A DNA stretch of 28,006 nt, taken from an uncultured Sphingobacteriia bacterium (GTDB lineage Bacteria; Bacteroidota; Bacteroidia; Chitinophagales; Chitinophagaceae). The stretch is from contig CAMFKK010000006.1 of NCBI GenBank assembly GCA_945957225.1, positions 1 through 28,006 of the forward strand, given 5' to 3'. Shown in pieces: positions 14,127 through 23,273 of this stretch. Under the pieces are notes generated by a model, which did no database searches, had not been told where the DNA came from, and saw nothing but the letters and a program-made list of their open reading frames with translations. Every line of letters starts with the position of its first letter. Positions within the stretch are counted from its first letter, which is position 1. Position numbers and translations under genes: made by a program.

Positions 14127-14594
14127 ATGTCCGTAAAATTGAATTTAGATAAATTGGATCTGCAGATTATTCAGGAAATGATGGGCGATGCCGAAATTTC
14201 CTATGCAGACCTAGGCAAAAAGCTCTTTGTCTCTGGCGGTACCATTCACGTAAGGATCAAGAAATTGGAGGAGTCCGGTATTGTGAAAGGTAAGAAATTA
14301 TCTATTGATTTAAAGGCTTTAGGCTACGATGTTATAGCTTTTATAGGAATTTATCTAGAAAAAAGCTCCTTATATGACAGTGTTGCCAAGGAATTGAAGA
14401 AGATACCACAAATAGTAAGATTAAATTATACAACTGGAAACTATAGCATGTTTGCTGAAATTGTCTGCAAAGACATTCAGCAATTGCGCTTTGTGTTACA
14501 CGATGAATTACAGAAAATCAAAGGAATTGAGCGTACGGAAACCTTTATTTCATTAGACGAGAGTCTGACCCGTAATGTGGTGGTAGCACCCTAA
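14127..14594 (+). CDS. Lrp/AsnC family transcriptional regulator
   Basis: A 155-residue DNA-binding protein. Residues about 6-55 form the AsnC-type winged helix-turn-helix (LDLQIIQEMMGDAEISYADLG, then GGTIHVRIKKLEESGIVKG), and about 70-150 the ligand-binding RAM/AsnC domain. Length and order are normal. It stands alone: the tRNA-like RNA lies divergently upstream, and the polysaccharide genes start 52 nt downstream behind a promoter-like TATTTTCA box. Such regulators usually sense an amino acid; the ligand and targets are unknown. The divergent arrangement makes control of the tRNA-like RNA conceivable but unproven. Confidence 0.92.
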   Translation: MSVKLNLDKLDLQIIQEMMGDAEISYADLGKKLFVSGGTIHVRIKKLEESGIVKGKKLSIDLKALGYDVIAFIGIYLEKSSLYDSVAKELKKIPQIVRLNYTTGNYSMFAEIVCKDIQQLRFVLHDELQKIKGIERTETFISLDESLTRNVVVAP

Positions 14595-14645
14595 ATCATT
14601 CAGGAGCAGTTAGTTCTAATAGCTTAAAATTGTATTTTCACCGCC

Positions 14646-15518
14646 ATGCAAGCAAACGCAACAACCCCCAAATTCAACCTGCAAAAAATAACACAACTGC
14701 TACAAGATAAATGGAAGCAATTGGCGGGTTTTGTGGTAATAGCTTTGTTGGTTACTACCATTACTTTATTTATAGTTCCCAAGTATTATAGGTCTTTTGC
14801 CATTCTGGTTCCAGCCAATCCGGCGCTGGCCGATAAGGCAAGACTTTTCAATACCAATATTGAAGGTCTCTATTCTTATTTTGGAACAGGTGATGACCTA
14901 GACCGTTTGTTTGGGATTGCCAGTATGGATACGGTCTACAAACAATTAGTAGACAGTTTTCAATTGGTGAAGTATTATAAATTAACTAATTCAGACCAAG
15001 GCATTAATAGAAGAAAAGCGGTCTTGGAATTAAGAGAAGACCTAACATTTCAGAAAACAGATTTGGGTCAATTAAAAGTATTTGCTTGGACAAAAGAGAA
15101 AGAGCTATCTGCCAATATTGTTAATAGACTTGTTGAAATTGTACAACAAACAGAAGCTGCAATTTGGAAAGAGAATTACAAAAATTCTTTGGCAAAACTG
15201 AAGTCCAATATCAGTAGTATGGAAGCGGAATACAAAAGCTTGGCAGCAAATTCAATGGCCTCAGAGTCAGAGATTAGATTGAACCAAAGTAAACTGCAGA
15301 ATATTTTGGATCAAATGAATAGTTATCAAAAAGCGGCCAATGAATTTCAGTTGGCCATTGATAATAATGCACCCGCACTCTATGTGCTAGAAAAAGCGGT
15401 TCCTGCAGCCAAGTCAGAAAAGCCCAATAAATGGGAGGTTTTGTTAGTAGCATTTTTGGCTAGTTTAATTTTTGGTTTGATGGGTTTATTGGTCTATCAC
15501 CGTGAGGAAGCATTTTAA
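14646..15518 (+). CDS. Wzz/GumC-like polysaccharide chain-length or export protein
   Basis: A 290-residue inner-membrane protein with the Wzz architecture: transmembrane helix at about residues 29-49 (FVVIALLVTTITLFIVP), a periplasmic domain, a coiled-coil stretch at about 165-230 rich in Lys, Glu, Ser and Gln, and a C-terminal helix at about 263-284. It lacks a tyrosine-kinase domain. The stop codon overlaps the start of the O-antigen-ligase-like gene in TAATG, so the two are translationally coupled and probably act together on surface polysaccharide length or polymerisation. The sequence box TATTTTCA ends five nt before the ATG (another near-leaderless start). Confidence 0.85.
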   Translation: MQANATTPKFNLQKITQLLQDKWKQLAGFVVIALLVTTITLFIVPKYYRSFAILVPANPALADKARLFNTNIEGLYSYFGTGDDLDRLFGIASMDTVYKQLVDSFQLVKYYKLTNSDQGINRRKAVLELREDLTFQKTDLGQLKVFAWTKEKELSANIVNRLVEIVQQTEAAIWKENYKNSLAKLKSNISSMEAEYKSLAANSMASESEIRLNQSKLQNILDQMNSYQKAANEFQLAIDNNAPALYVLEKAVPAAKSEKPNKWEVLLVAFLASLIFGLMGLLVYHREEAF

Positions 15519-16972
15519 TGCTAAAGCTGTTTTCATATCATCCCAAACTCATTGCCAGCATTGTTTTTATGCTTTCATTGGTTTTGGCCATTGTGCTAAA
15601 AGAGCCAACTATTTTATTAATCCCATTTGCTTGGTTATTGTTTCCATTTGCTTTTGATTATTGTGTGAACAAAACGGAACAGCTGTTTTGGTTACTGATA
15701 CTGTTGATTCCTTTTTCTACTGAATTACAAATAACTTCTTCCCTTGGTTTAGACTTTCCAGATGAACCTATCATGTTGTTATTGACAGGATTCACAATGC
15801 TGAAATTGTTACATCAGCCGGCTTTATTTCCCAAATATTTAAAAAACTCCCCGCTTTTTTTTGTGGTAGTCTTGATAATGGCTTGGAGTTTTTTGAGTGC
15901 TTCCTACGGTACAAATCCAATGTTGGGATATAAGTTTTTTTTAGCCAGAATTTGGTACATCATTCCCTTTGTCATCCTCCCACAAATTTTGTTAGATAGT
16001 CAAGCACGCATTAGCAAAATGGCTATCTATTTGTTGGTTCCCATGTTTTTTTTAGCGTTTCAAACACTGGTCAGACATAGCTATTACGGATTCTCATTTG
16101 AGCTTGTCAAAAAAACAATTACCCCCTTTTTTAGAAATCACGTGACTTATTCAGCCATGCTGGTTTGTCTACTACCCGTGGCTTGGACCATGGATCAATT
16201 AACGCCAGAGGAAAGTTCAAAAAAAGTTTGGATCAAGCGAGGAATCATCCTAGGATTAATTGCATTGGTATTTGCCTATTCCAGAGGAGCATGGTTGGCT
16301 TTATTAGTAGGAGTAGCCATGTATTTTGTGATTCAAAAAAAATGGTTAAAGCAAATACTGATTGGAACCGTTGTGTTGCTACTATCTATAACCCTTTGGT
16401 TAGCTACTGATTATAACTATATGCGTTTTGCACCTGATCATGACAGAACCATTTTTCATACCGATATTAAGGAACACTTAGCTGCAACAGTTGCTTTAAA
16501 AGATGTTTCTAATGCTGAGCGATTTTATAGATGGGTGGCTGGTTTTAATATGGTTGTTGAAAGACCCATTACCGGTTTTGGTCCCAATAGCTTTTATAGT
16601 CAATACAAAACCTATACTGTAAATAGGTTTCAAACCTGGGTTAGTGATAATCCAGAACATAGTACTGTACACAATTATTTCCTGCTCACTTTGTGTGAAC
16701 AGGGTATTCCAGGATTATTACTTTTCTGTGCCTTATATTTTGGCATGTTACTCAAAGCACAGTCTTTATACCTCCAATTTCAAAACCAATTTTTCAGCAA
16801 GGTGGCACTCTGCATTGCATTGGTTCTTTCCATGTTAGGGGTTGTCAATTTTATGAGTGATATGATTGAAACGGATAAATTGGGTAGTCTTTTTTGGCTG
16901 AGTTTAGGAATCTTGTTAGTCTTAGACCAGAAATTGAAAGAAGAACGAACACTATTAGCCAAGGTTGTTTAA
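15518..16972 (+). CDS. O-antigen ligase/polymerase family membrane protein
   Basis: A 484-residue polytopic protein with about 11-12 hydrophobic segments and the Wzy_C domain (O-antigen ligase WaaL or polymerase Wzy). The large periplasmic loop lies at about residues 300-390 and contains ERPITGFGPNSFYSQY and STVHNYFLLTLCEQGIPGLL; the HN pair is the conserved site of this family. Length is normal to slightly long. Coupled to the Wzz-like gene by a 1-nt overlap. Ligase and polymerase cannot be told apart from sequence; the Wzz partner slightly favours polymerase. No glycosyltransferase cluster surrounds it except the GT2 gene on the opposite strand. Confidence 0.88.
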   Translation: MLKLFSYHPKLIASIVFMLSLVLAIVLKEPTILLIPFAWLLFPFAFDYCVNKTEQLFWLLILLIPFSTELQITSSLGLDFPDEPIMLLLTGFTMLKLLHQPALFPKYLKNSPLFFVVVLIMAWSFLSASYGTNPMLGYKFFLARIWYIIPFVILPQILLDSQARISKMAIYLLVPMFFLAFQTLVRHSYYGFSFELVKKTITPFFRNHVTYSAMLVCLLPVAWTMDQLTPEESSKKVWIKRGIILGLIALVFAYSRGAWLALLVGVAMYFVIQKKWLKQILIGTVVLLLSITLWLATDYNYMRFAPDHDRTIFHTDIKEHLAATVALKDVSNAERFYRWVAGFNMVVERPITGFGPNSFYSQYKTYTVNRFQTWVSDNPEHSTVHNYFLLTLCEQGIPGLLLFCALYFGMLLKAQSLYLQFQNQFFSKVALCIALVLSMLGVVNFMSDMIETDKLGSLFWLSLGILLVLDQKLKEERTLLAKVV

Positions 16973-17140
16973 CACAAATCACTTGCTCACCTTCCTACAG
17001 AAGGAATTCACCGATTTAATATTTACTCAGGCAACGAACTTGTAGTCTCAGAGTATCTACTTACATGACAAATAGTGTTTATAGAATTGCTTTTAAACTT
17101 AGGCAACTTTGTTACATCATTGGTTGTATCATTTTAAGGT

Positions 17141-17169
17141 AGGTTTAATAATTGAGCATTAAACCTTTT
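17141..17169 (+). terminator. AT-rich hairpin in the 16973-17216 gap
   Basis: AGGTTTAAT (17141-17149) pairs perfectly with ATTAAACCT (17158-17166), followed by TTT. It may be a weak terminator of the ligase gene or a leader hairpin of the following mini-ORF. The rest of the 244-bp gap shows nothing I can identify. Confidence 0.4.
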
Positions 17170-17216
17170 GAAAACTACTTAGTCCCAATATTGTAAACCA
17201 AACCAAATCAAATCAC

Positions 17217-17309
17217 ATGAAATCCTTTTTGCTATTCCCATTTGTATTAATTGCAATGATTGGTTTGATGTTGTATGCTTGGTGGCCTGAAAATAAACAG
17301 GCACATTAG
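17217..17309 (+). CDS. 30-residue single-span membrane mini-protein
   Basis: A small open frame from ATG 17217 to TAG 17309. It encodes a Lys at position 2, a hydrophobic helix (FLLFPFVLIAMIGLMLYAWW, about residues 4-23) and a polar end PENKQAH. This is the layout of known small membrane proteins that associate with larger complexes. It lies in a gap of about 370 bp between the ligase gene and the convergent GT2 gene. Its frame is clean and its start is free of competing ORFs, but coding is not proven. Confidence 0.5.
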   Translation: MKSFLLFPFVLIAMIGLMLYAWWPENKQAH

Positions 17310-17341
17310 CTACCAGTTTACCCCCAATGAACTGTGCAGTT

Positions 17342-18484
17342 TTAGTTTGTTTTTCTACCCTTCCATTGGTAATTGCCAAATTTTCCTAACCAACCAGCAA
17401 TCACCGTGTAACAGATATGCACGGGCTGCATTAAAGGAAAATATAATAGTTCTGCGGTTTGGTCAAAGAACCTACTTACTGGGTATAAAAAGAATAATTC
17501 CACCCCGGTTTTGAAAAAGAGCAAATAAAAGAATTGTCCAAGGTCTCCTTGAAAAAATCCCAGAACAAACAATAAAAGAAGACTTAGGTTAACCAAATAC
17601 ACCAAGAGTAAAACCCAGAAAATGCTTTTGTCTTGGTAATGGGTTCCTTTACTGGCCCAGCGAATCCGTTGGTTAATAAACTGTTTCCAATTGGGCATGG
17701 GAAGGGTGCTTACAATAGCATCTTTATGAAATAAATAACCCAATTTTCCTGGAAAGGTTTTCTTGATTTTTTGCATGAGCAACATATCATCGCCGGAGGC
17801 AATTTGATCAATACCCGCAAATTGTCCAACCGCATAAAAGGCTTTTTTCTCATAAGCTAGGTTGGCGCCGTTACACATAGAATGAGCGCCAGCACCAACG
17901 GCGGCAGCGGTAATACCTTGTAAACTCATAAAGTCTAGTACTTGAAACAAGGAGACAATACTTCCCGTATTGGTAAACTTTACGGGTGCCGCAACAAATA
18001 CTACACCTGTTTTTTGAATATAGGCATCTAGTAAAGACAACCATTTTGTTGAAACAACACAATCTGCATCTGTTGTAATGATCCAATCACCCTTTGTTTG
18101 AGAAATAGCCAATTCAATGGCTTTTTTCTTATAGGCATTTAACCCAACTGAAACATGATTGGCTAAGTGAATGAGTTTAATTTGAGGATAATCTTGTTGC
18201 CATTTTTCTACTATTGCCGCTGTCTGATCTGTTGAATGGTCATTAATAACAATGATTTCAAAAAAATGGCTGGGGTAATCATTGCCCAAAATTGTGGCCA
18301 AACAGGCTCCAATATTTGCTTGTTCATCTCTAGCTGGAATCACTATGCTAAAATGGGTAAGGGCTTCTATTTCCTGTTTGGGTTCAAAAGGTTCTAGCAT
18401 CAAAAACCATCTCCTGTAAAGCAGGATCAACAGCAGGTATGCAATGAGTAAGCAAGAACTGACTATATAAATGGTTTGAAGCAT
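17342..18484 (-). CDS. Membrane GT2 glycosyltransferase (processive type)
   Basis: A 380-residue protein; the ATG at 18484 was chosen over an upstream TTG because it starts directly with the membrane helix LQTIYIVSSCLLIAYLLLIL. The GT-A domain covers about residues 40-275: FSIVIPARDEQANIG at its start, DADC (metal-binding DxD), GDDMLLM (acid site) and QRIRW, the Q/RxxRW motif of chain-extending transferases such as cellulose and hyaluronan synthases. Three or four C-terminal helices follow (about 287-370). It would transfer a sugar from an NDP-sugar to a lipid or polymer at the inner membrane. It stands alone on the minus strand, convergent with the polysaccharide pair, which suggests but does not prove a shared pathway. 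Confidence 0.88.
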   Translation of the reverse strand: MLQTIYIVSSCLLIAYLLLILLYRRWFLMLEPFEPKQEIEALTHFSIVIPARDEQANIGACLATILGNDYPSHFFEIIVINDHSTDQTAAIVEKWQQDYPQIKLIHLANHVSVGLNAYKKKAIELAISQTKGDWIITTDADCVVSTKWLSLLDAYIQKTGVVFVAAPVKFTNTGSIVSLFQVLDFMSLQGITAAAVGAGAHSMCNGANLAYEKKAFYAVGQFAGIDQIASGDDMLLMQKIKKTFPGKLGYLFHKDAIVSTLPMPNWKQFINQRIRWASKGTHYQDKSIFWVLLLVYLVNLSLLLLFVLGFFQGDLGQFFYLLFFKTGVELFFLYPVSRFFDQTAELLYFPLMQPVHICYTVIAGWLGKFGNYQWKGRKTN

Positions 18485-18637
18485 GAACAAAGAAAAACAA
18501 TAATTGGTCAAAACGCTCCAATATGAAGCATCTACCCAGAATCACCAAAAAATTATAGGCAGAACTTATTTAATGAGGCAATCAGAAAATTAACAGGAAA
18601 ATACTTGGTATTCTTGGGGAAACTCACGTACTTTGAT

Positions 18638-18653
18638 TTAGTTGCATAACTAA
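18638..18653. promoter_or_regulatory. Candidate MarR operator
   Basis: TTAGTT-GCAT-AACTAA is a perfect 6-bp dyad with a 4-nt centre, ending four nt before the marR ATG. MarR proteins bind such 14-18 bp palindromes over their own promoters; autoregulation is likely. Confidence 0.6.
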
Positions 18654-18657
18654 CTAT

Positions 18658-19098
18658 ATGCCAAACAACCATTTCAAAAGAGGAGAATTATATAGCGTCA
18701 TCAATGGTATGGCTTCTACGGCCGTTGCCAGAAGATTGCAAAAGAATTTTAGGCAGGCGGGTTTAGAAATTACTATTGAACAGTGGAGTGTCTTGTACCA
18801 TTTATGGAAGGAAGATTGTTTGAGCCAACAGGAATTATGCAATAGAACATTTAGAGACAAACCCAGTATTACCAGATTGATTGACAATTTAGAAAAGCAA
18901 ACCTTGGTAAAAAGAATGCCTTCTAAAACAGACAGACGCATTAACCTGGTATGTTTAACAGAAGCAGCAAAGAACTTACAACAGCTCACTATTGACCTAG
19001 CCAATCAAACCATGAGTGAAGCTTTGATAGGAGTGAAGAAAGAAGATATTGATATTGTAAAAGATGTTTTTCAAAGAGTCTACGACAACCTAACATAA
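18658..19098 (+). CDS. MarR family transcriptional regulator
   Basis: A 146-residue winged helix-turn-helix regulator. The recognition segment spans about residues 55-100 (LSQQELCNRTFRDKPSITRL, then LVKRMPSKTDRRINLVCLTE), with the conserved DRR wing. Length is typical. A perfect dyad overlaps its start region. The acyl-CoA dehydrogenase gene follows after 34 nt, so the two are likely co-transcribed and the regulator probably responds to a fatty-acid or aromatic acyl compound. The effector is inference. Confidence 0.92.
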   Translation: MPNNHFKRGELYSVINGMASTAVARRLQKNFRQAGLEITIEQWSVLYHLWKEDCLSQQELCNRTFRDKPSITRLIDNLEKQTLVKRMPSKTDRRINLVCLTEAAKNLQQLTIDLANQTMSEALIGVKKEDIDIVKDVFQRVYDNLT

Positions 19099-19132
19099 TA
19101 ATTGCCATAACAAAAACAAACAATTTTCTTCC

Positions 19133-20920
19133 ATGGAAACCAACAACAAAACAGCCTTAAAAGGCGGCGAATGGATTATCAAAGAAAGTAATCCAATGGA
19201 TACTTTTATCCCGGAAGACTTTAATGAAGAACAACAAATGGTCATGGACATGTGTCAACAATTTCTGACCACAGAAATCATTCCTATTATTGATAGGATT
19301 GAGAAACTGGAACCAGGGTTAATGCCTTCTTTGGTGCAAAAAGCTGGTGAGCAAGGATTGCTGTCTACCTCTTTCCCAGAACAATATGGTGGTCTTGGAA
19401 AAGACTTTATTACTTCTACCATTGTCAATGAAGGACTTGGTGGGGGTTATTCTTTTTCAGTAGCCATTGCAGCTCATACAGGTATTGGTTCTTTACCCAT
19501 TTTGTATTTTGGAACCGATGCCCAGAAGGAAAAATATATTCCAAAATTGGCCAGTGGTGAATGGAAGGGTGCATATGGTTTAACTGAACCCAATAGCGGT
19601 TCAGACGCCCTAGGTGCTAAGAGTACCGCCAAGTTAAGCGATGATGGAAAACACTATATTCTAAATGGACAGAAATGCTGGATTACCAATGGTGGTTTTG
19701 CAGATGTGTATACCGTATTTGCAAAAATTGATGGTGATAAATTCACTGGATTTATTGTAGAGCGCGGCATGGAAGGATTTACACAAGGACCAGAAGAACA
19801 CAAAATGGGTATCAAGGGTTCTTCAACCGTTCAGTTGTATTTCCAAGATTGCAAAGTGCCTGTAGAAAATGTATTGGGTGAGATTGGCAAGGGACATATC
19901 ATTGCTTTCAACATCTTAAATATTGGTCGTTTAAAATTATGTGCTGCAACACTTGGTGGAGCAAAACATGCATTAAACACTACGGTTGCATACGCTATTG
20001 CGCGCGAGCAATTCAAGATTTCTATTTCAAGATTTGGTGCCATCAAATATAAGTTAGCAGAAATGGCAACCCGTTTATGGGTTTGCGAATCAGCCCTTTA
20101 TCGTACTTCAAAATGGATTGATGATAACGAACATGAAGCGGAAGCCAGTGGCAAAACCTTTGCGGAATCTTTGTTAGGTGCTGCTGAAGAATTTGCTATT
20201 GAGTGTGCCATACTCAAAGTATTTGGTAGTGAAACTTTAGACTATGTAGTAGATGAAGGAGTGCAGGTTCATGGTGGTAATGGCTTTAGTGATGAGTATG
20301 CTATTTCTAGAGCCTATCGCGATAGCAGGATCAACCGCATCTATGAAGGAACTAATGAAATCAACCGTCTGCTTACAGTTGACATGGTGCTCAAACGTGC
20401 TATGAAGGGCAAGCTTGACTTGATGGGACCAGCCATGGCTGTTCAAAAAGAACTGATGAGCATTCCTGATTTTAATAGCGATGACGATGCTCCTTTTGCA
20501 AAAGAGCGCAAGTATATTGCCAACTTTAAGAAAGCCATTCTCATGGTAGCAGGAGCTGCAGTTCAAAAACTAATGATGAGTCTTGATAAGGAACAAGAGA
20601 TTCTGATGAATATTGCCGATATGAGTATTGAAGTATTCCATGCTGAATCAGCTTTATTGCGCGTGATGAAACTGACCCAAACAAAGGGTGAGCAAGCCGC
20701 CAATATTCAGACCGATATGATGCATGTGTACCTCTATGATGCGGCCGACCGTATTAATAAAGCAGGAAAAGACGCCCTCAATAGCTTTGCCGATGGCGAT
20801 GAACTTAGGATGATGCATATTGGACTAAAACGATTTACCAAAGTAGAGCCATTTAACAGTAAAGATGCTAGACGTAGAATTGCTGATAAAATGATTGCTG
20901 ACGGGGGTTATAAGTTCTAA
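19133..20920 (+). CDS. Acyl-CoA dehydrogenase, long form with C-terminal extension
   Basis: A 595-residue flavoenzyme that catalyses the first step of fatty-acid beta-oxidation (acyl-CoA to trans-2-enoyl-CoA). The core covers about residues 28-430. FAD/substrate signatures are AYGLTEPNSGSDALGAKS (about 150-167) and QVHGGNGFSDEYAISRAYRD followed by RIYEGTNEINR; the Glu in YEGTNE is the usual catalytic base position in this subfamily. A further 160 or so residues after the core match the long VLCAD/ACAD9-like layout. It sits directly behind a MarR gene. Chain-length preference cannot be read from sequence. Confidence 0.93.
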   Translation: METNNKTALKGGEWIIKESNPMDTFIPEDFNEEQQMVMDMCQQFLTTEIIPIIDRIEKLEPGLMPSLVQKAGEQGLLSTSFPEQYGGLGKDFITSTIVNEGLGGGYSFSVAIAAHTGIGSLPILYFGTDAQKEKYIPKLASGEWKGAYGLTEPNSGSDALGAKSTAKLSDDGKHYILNGQKCWITNGGFADVYTVFAKIDGDKFTGFIVERGMEGFTQGPEEHKMGIKGSSTVQLYFQDCKVPVENVLGEIGKGHIIAFNILNIGRLKLCAATLGGAKHALNTTVAYAIAREQFKISISRFGAIKYKLAEMATRLWVCESALYRTSKWIDDNEHEAEASGKTFAESLLGAAEEFAIECAILKVFGSETLDYVVDEGVQVHGGNGFSDEYAISRAYRDSRINRIYEGTNEINRLLTVDMVLKRAMKGKLDLMGPAMAVQKELMSIPDFNSDDDAPFAKERKYIANFKKAILMVAGAAVQKLMMSLDKEQEILMNIADMSIEVFHAESALLRVMKLTQTKGEQAANIQTDMMHVYLYDAADRINKAGKDALNSFADGDELRMMHIGLKRFTKVEPFNSKDARRRIADKMIADGGYKF

Positions 20921-20994
20921 AAGAAAATTTGGTAGAAATTGAAATATTTCTCTAAATTTAACCTTTCGATAATCTTACGATTGCTTGCTCAGTA

Positions 20995-21035
20995 AAAGGC
21001 CTTAGTATCACAAGTACTAAGGCCTTTACTTTTTG
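20995..21035 (+). terminator. Intrinsic terminator after the acyl-CoA dehydrogenase gene
   Basis: AAAGGCCTTAGTA (20995-21007) pairs perfectly with TACTAAGGCCTTT (21015-21027), 7-nt loop, followed by ACTTTTT. It closes the marR operon. Confidence 0.85.
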
Positions 21036-21168
21036 GGTCATGAAAACTATATCGGTTTCGTAAAATTAGTAAGGCCAATCTTAAAGCTTACTAGATAAAA
21101 GTTGCAAATTCACAGTACGGAATTGCTTTTCCGAATATCCATTTTTCAAGATTAAATCATTGATTGCC

Positions 21169-22023
21169 ATGTCTTCTCGTAGGAACTTCCTTCAAAAAAC
21201 CGCCATGGGTTTGGCAGGATCAGCCATTGTACCCTTGTTTGGGCAAGCCGCTAGCGGTGCAATATCTCAAACTATTAGTGCTGCCCAAGAACCTTTGAAT
21301 ATTGGGGTGGCTGGTTACACATTTGTCAAATTCAATGTGGAGCAATCCATTGCCATGATGAAAAGAATTGGGGTAACCAATCTTTCTTTAAAAGAATTTC
21401 ACTTGCCTTTGAATAGTACAGATGAAAAAATTGCAGAAGTCTTGGGCAAATTCAAAGCTGCTGGAATTAATATTTATGCGGTTGGGGTAATCTATATGAA
21501 AACAAAGGAAGCGGTAGATCAGGCTTTTCAATACGCAAAAAAAGTAGGTGTAGACCTAATTGTTGGGGTACCCAATTATGACCTGATTGAATATTCAGAA
21601 AGCCAGGTAAAAGCTACTGGCATTAAATTGGCCATACATAACCATGGTCCAGAAGACAAATTATATCCAGCTCCCAAAGACGTCTATGATAGAATTAAAA
21701 ATATGGATCCAAGAATGGGTATGTGCATAGACATTGGTCACGCAGTACGTGCAGGAACAGCGCCTGAAAAAGCTATCAAAGATTATAAAGACCGTTTGTT
21801 TGACCTTCATATTAAAGACGTTACCCTGGCTGCCAAAGATGGCAAAGCTGTTGAAATGGGTAGGGGTGTTATTAATTATCCAGCAGTGGTGCAGGCTTTG
21901 TATAAAGTCAAATTCACGGGTATGTGTAGTATTGAATTTGAAAAAGACATGGGAGATCCTATGCCAGGGATTGCAGAATCTATTGGTTATTTCCGTGGTA
22001 TTGTAGCTGCGGAACGCAACTAA
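21169..22023 (+). CDS. Tat-exported sugar phosphate isomerase/epimerase-like protein
   Basis: A 284-residue TIM-barrel protein of the xylose-isomerase-like (AP endonuclease 2) superfamily. The start at ATG 21169 rather than the TTG at 21160 gives the twin-arginine signal SSRRNFLQKTAMGLAGSAIV directly after Met. Barrel motifs include LAIHNHGPEDKL, MGMCIDIGHAVRAG, LFDLHIKDVT and MCSIEFEKD, which supply the His, Asp and Glu metal ligands of this fold. Many Bacteroidota carry secreted members near sugar-degradation genes; the substrate is unknown. It appears to be monocistronic, between terminators at 20995 and 22065. Confidence 0.88.
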   Translation: MSSRRNFLQKTAMGLAGSAIVPLFGQAASGAISQTISAAQEPLNIGVAGYTFVKFNVEQSIAMMKRIGVTNLSLKEFHLPLNSTDEKIAEVLGKFKAAGINIYAVGVIYMKTKEAVDQAFQYAKKVGVDLIVGVPNYDLIEYSESQVKATGIKLAIHNHGPEDKLYPAPKDVYDRIKNMDPRMGMCIDIGHAVRAGTAPEKAIKDYKDRLFDLHIKDVTLAAKDGKAVEMGRGVINYPAVVQALYKVKFTGMCSIEFEKDMGDPMPGIAESIGYFRGIVAAERN

Positions 22024-22064
22024 GTGTTTTCGTTTAGTTTGATAAAACAGGTTTAAGTAGCAGG

Positions 22065-22091
22065 GGGCATGGCAACATGCCCTTTTTTTTT
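22065..22091 (+). terminator. Intrinsic terminator with GCAA tetraloop
   Basis: GGGCATG-GCAA-CATGCCC followed by nine T. The GNRA tetraloop and T run make it a strong terminator of the isomerase gene. A promoter-like TATCTTCA (22091-22098) follows at once, four nt before the next ATG. Confidence 0.92.
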
Positions 22092-22102
22092 ATCTTCAAG
22101 TC

Positions 22103-23272
22103 ATGAGAATAATTCTTACGCTGTTATTGGCCACTTCTATTGGACTGGTTCAGGCACAAAAAATGTCCACACCTTATTGGCTTGCAAAAACAACGGGTAA
22201 ACTGCCATCCCTTTTGTATGGTCTTGGAGAAGACCGTTTGGGAGGCACTAAGTTGGGCTATATTGATACCAATGTGTTGTTGAAAGTAATAGACAGTACC
22301 AAGGAACTTTATGCAGTACAATTGTCAAAATACCATAGCGCTTATATTGAAAAAGCTTATTTAAAACCAGACCCTAATGCCAAGCTAAAACCCTTTTATC
22401 TCACAGGTTCTTTTTTGGCCAAGGGCGATACTTTAAATGACCTGGTACAAATTAAAATGGAAGAAAATTTACCATATAAAAGCTGGATGGAAATTGAACC
22501 AGCAAGAATTATGGTAGACCTCTATGGGGTGCAAACCAATACCAATTGGATTACCCAACTAAAAACGCTTAAAGAAGTTAAGAACCTTTATTATAACCAA
22601 ATTGAAGACGATGTAGTGCGGGTGACTATTGAACTCAAACACCAACAGCACTGGGGTTATTCCATTGGCTATAAGGGTAAGAGTTTGGTATTACAAATTA
22701 GAAGACAACCCGTATTGCCTGATTTGAAAAAAATGGTCATTGCCATTGACGCAGGTCATGGTGGTAATAATGCTGGTGCGGAAAGTAGTAAATACCATGT
22801 GGTGGAAAAAGAAGCCACTTTACTTTTTGCAAAAGCCTTGGAAAAGAATTTGAAAAAATTGGGTGTGAAAAAAGTGATCATGACAAGAAACAATGATACC
22901 AGTTTTGACATGAAAGACCGTGTATTGTTTCTACAACAACAGAACCCTGATTTTCTAATTAGTTTGCACTTGAACTCATCGGCCAATAGCGCTGTGCAAG
23001 GTGTGAGTACTTATTATAAGCATATAGGATTTAGACCTTTGTCTCAGGCCTTGCTCAAACAAATGCTCACTTTAAAATTGGAAGAGTTTGGAAATGTGGG
23101 CAATTTCAATTTCACCCTCAATGCACCAACCGATTTTCCCAATGCCTTAGTAGAGATTGCTTTTTTGAGCAATCCCGAGGATGAGAAAAAAATCATGGAT
23201 CCCAAGTTTAGATTAGAAGTGGCTAAAAAACTAACCCTTGGTATCCAAGACTGGTTAAAAACCCTGCACTAG
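22103..23272 (+). CDS. N-acetylmuramoyl-L-alanine amidase (Amidase_3)
   Basis: A 389-residue periplasmic zinc enzyme that cuts the amide bond between MurNAc and the peptide stem of peptidoglycan. Signal peptide at 1-19. Residues about 25-200 form a beta-rich N-terminal region, partly AMIN-like. The catalytic domain starts at about 210: MVIAIDAGHGGNNAG (zinc ligand His219), VVEKEATL (Glu235), LISLHLNSS (His289) and ALVEIAFLSNPEDE (catalytic Glu351). All required residues are present. Its stop is 1 bp from the stop of the convergent S9 peptidase gene, with no room for a terminator between them. Confidence 0.92.
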   Translation: MRIILTLLLATSIGLVQAQKMSTPYWLAKTTGKLPSLLYGLGEDRLGGTKLGYIDTNVLLKVIDSTKELYAVQLSKYHSAYIEKAYLKPDPNAKLKPFYLTGSFLAKGDTLNDLVQIKMEENLPYKSWMEIEPARIMVDLYGVQTNTNWITQLKTLKEVKNLYYNQIEDDVVRVTIELKHQQHWGYSIGYKGKSLVLQIRRQPVLPDLKKMVIAIDAGHGGNNAGAESSKYHVVEKEATLLFAKALEKNLKKLGVKKVIMTRNNDTSFDMKDRVLFLQQQNPDFLISLHLNSSANSAVQGVSTYYKHIGFRPLSQALLKQMLTLKLEEFGNVGNFNFTLNAPTDFPNALVEIAFLSNPEDEKKIMDPKFRLEVAKKLTLGIQDWLKTLH

Positions 23273-23273
23273 T

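Noticed and set aside
17179..17514. Overlapping open frames around the end of the GT2 gene
   Set aside because: They overlap the GT2 coding region or the mini-ORF and look random; only the 17217-17309 frame has a protein-like layout.
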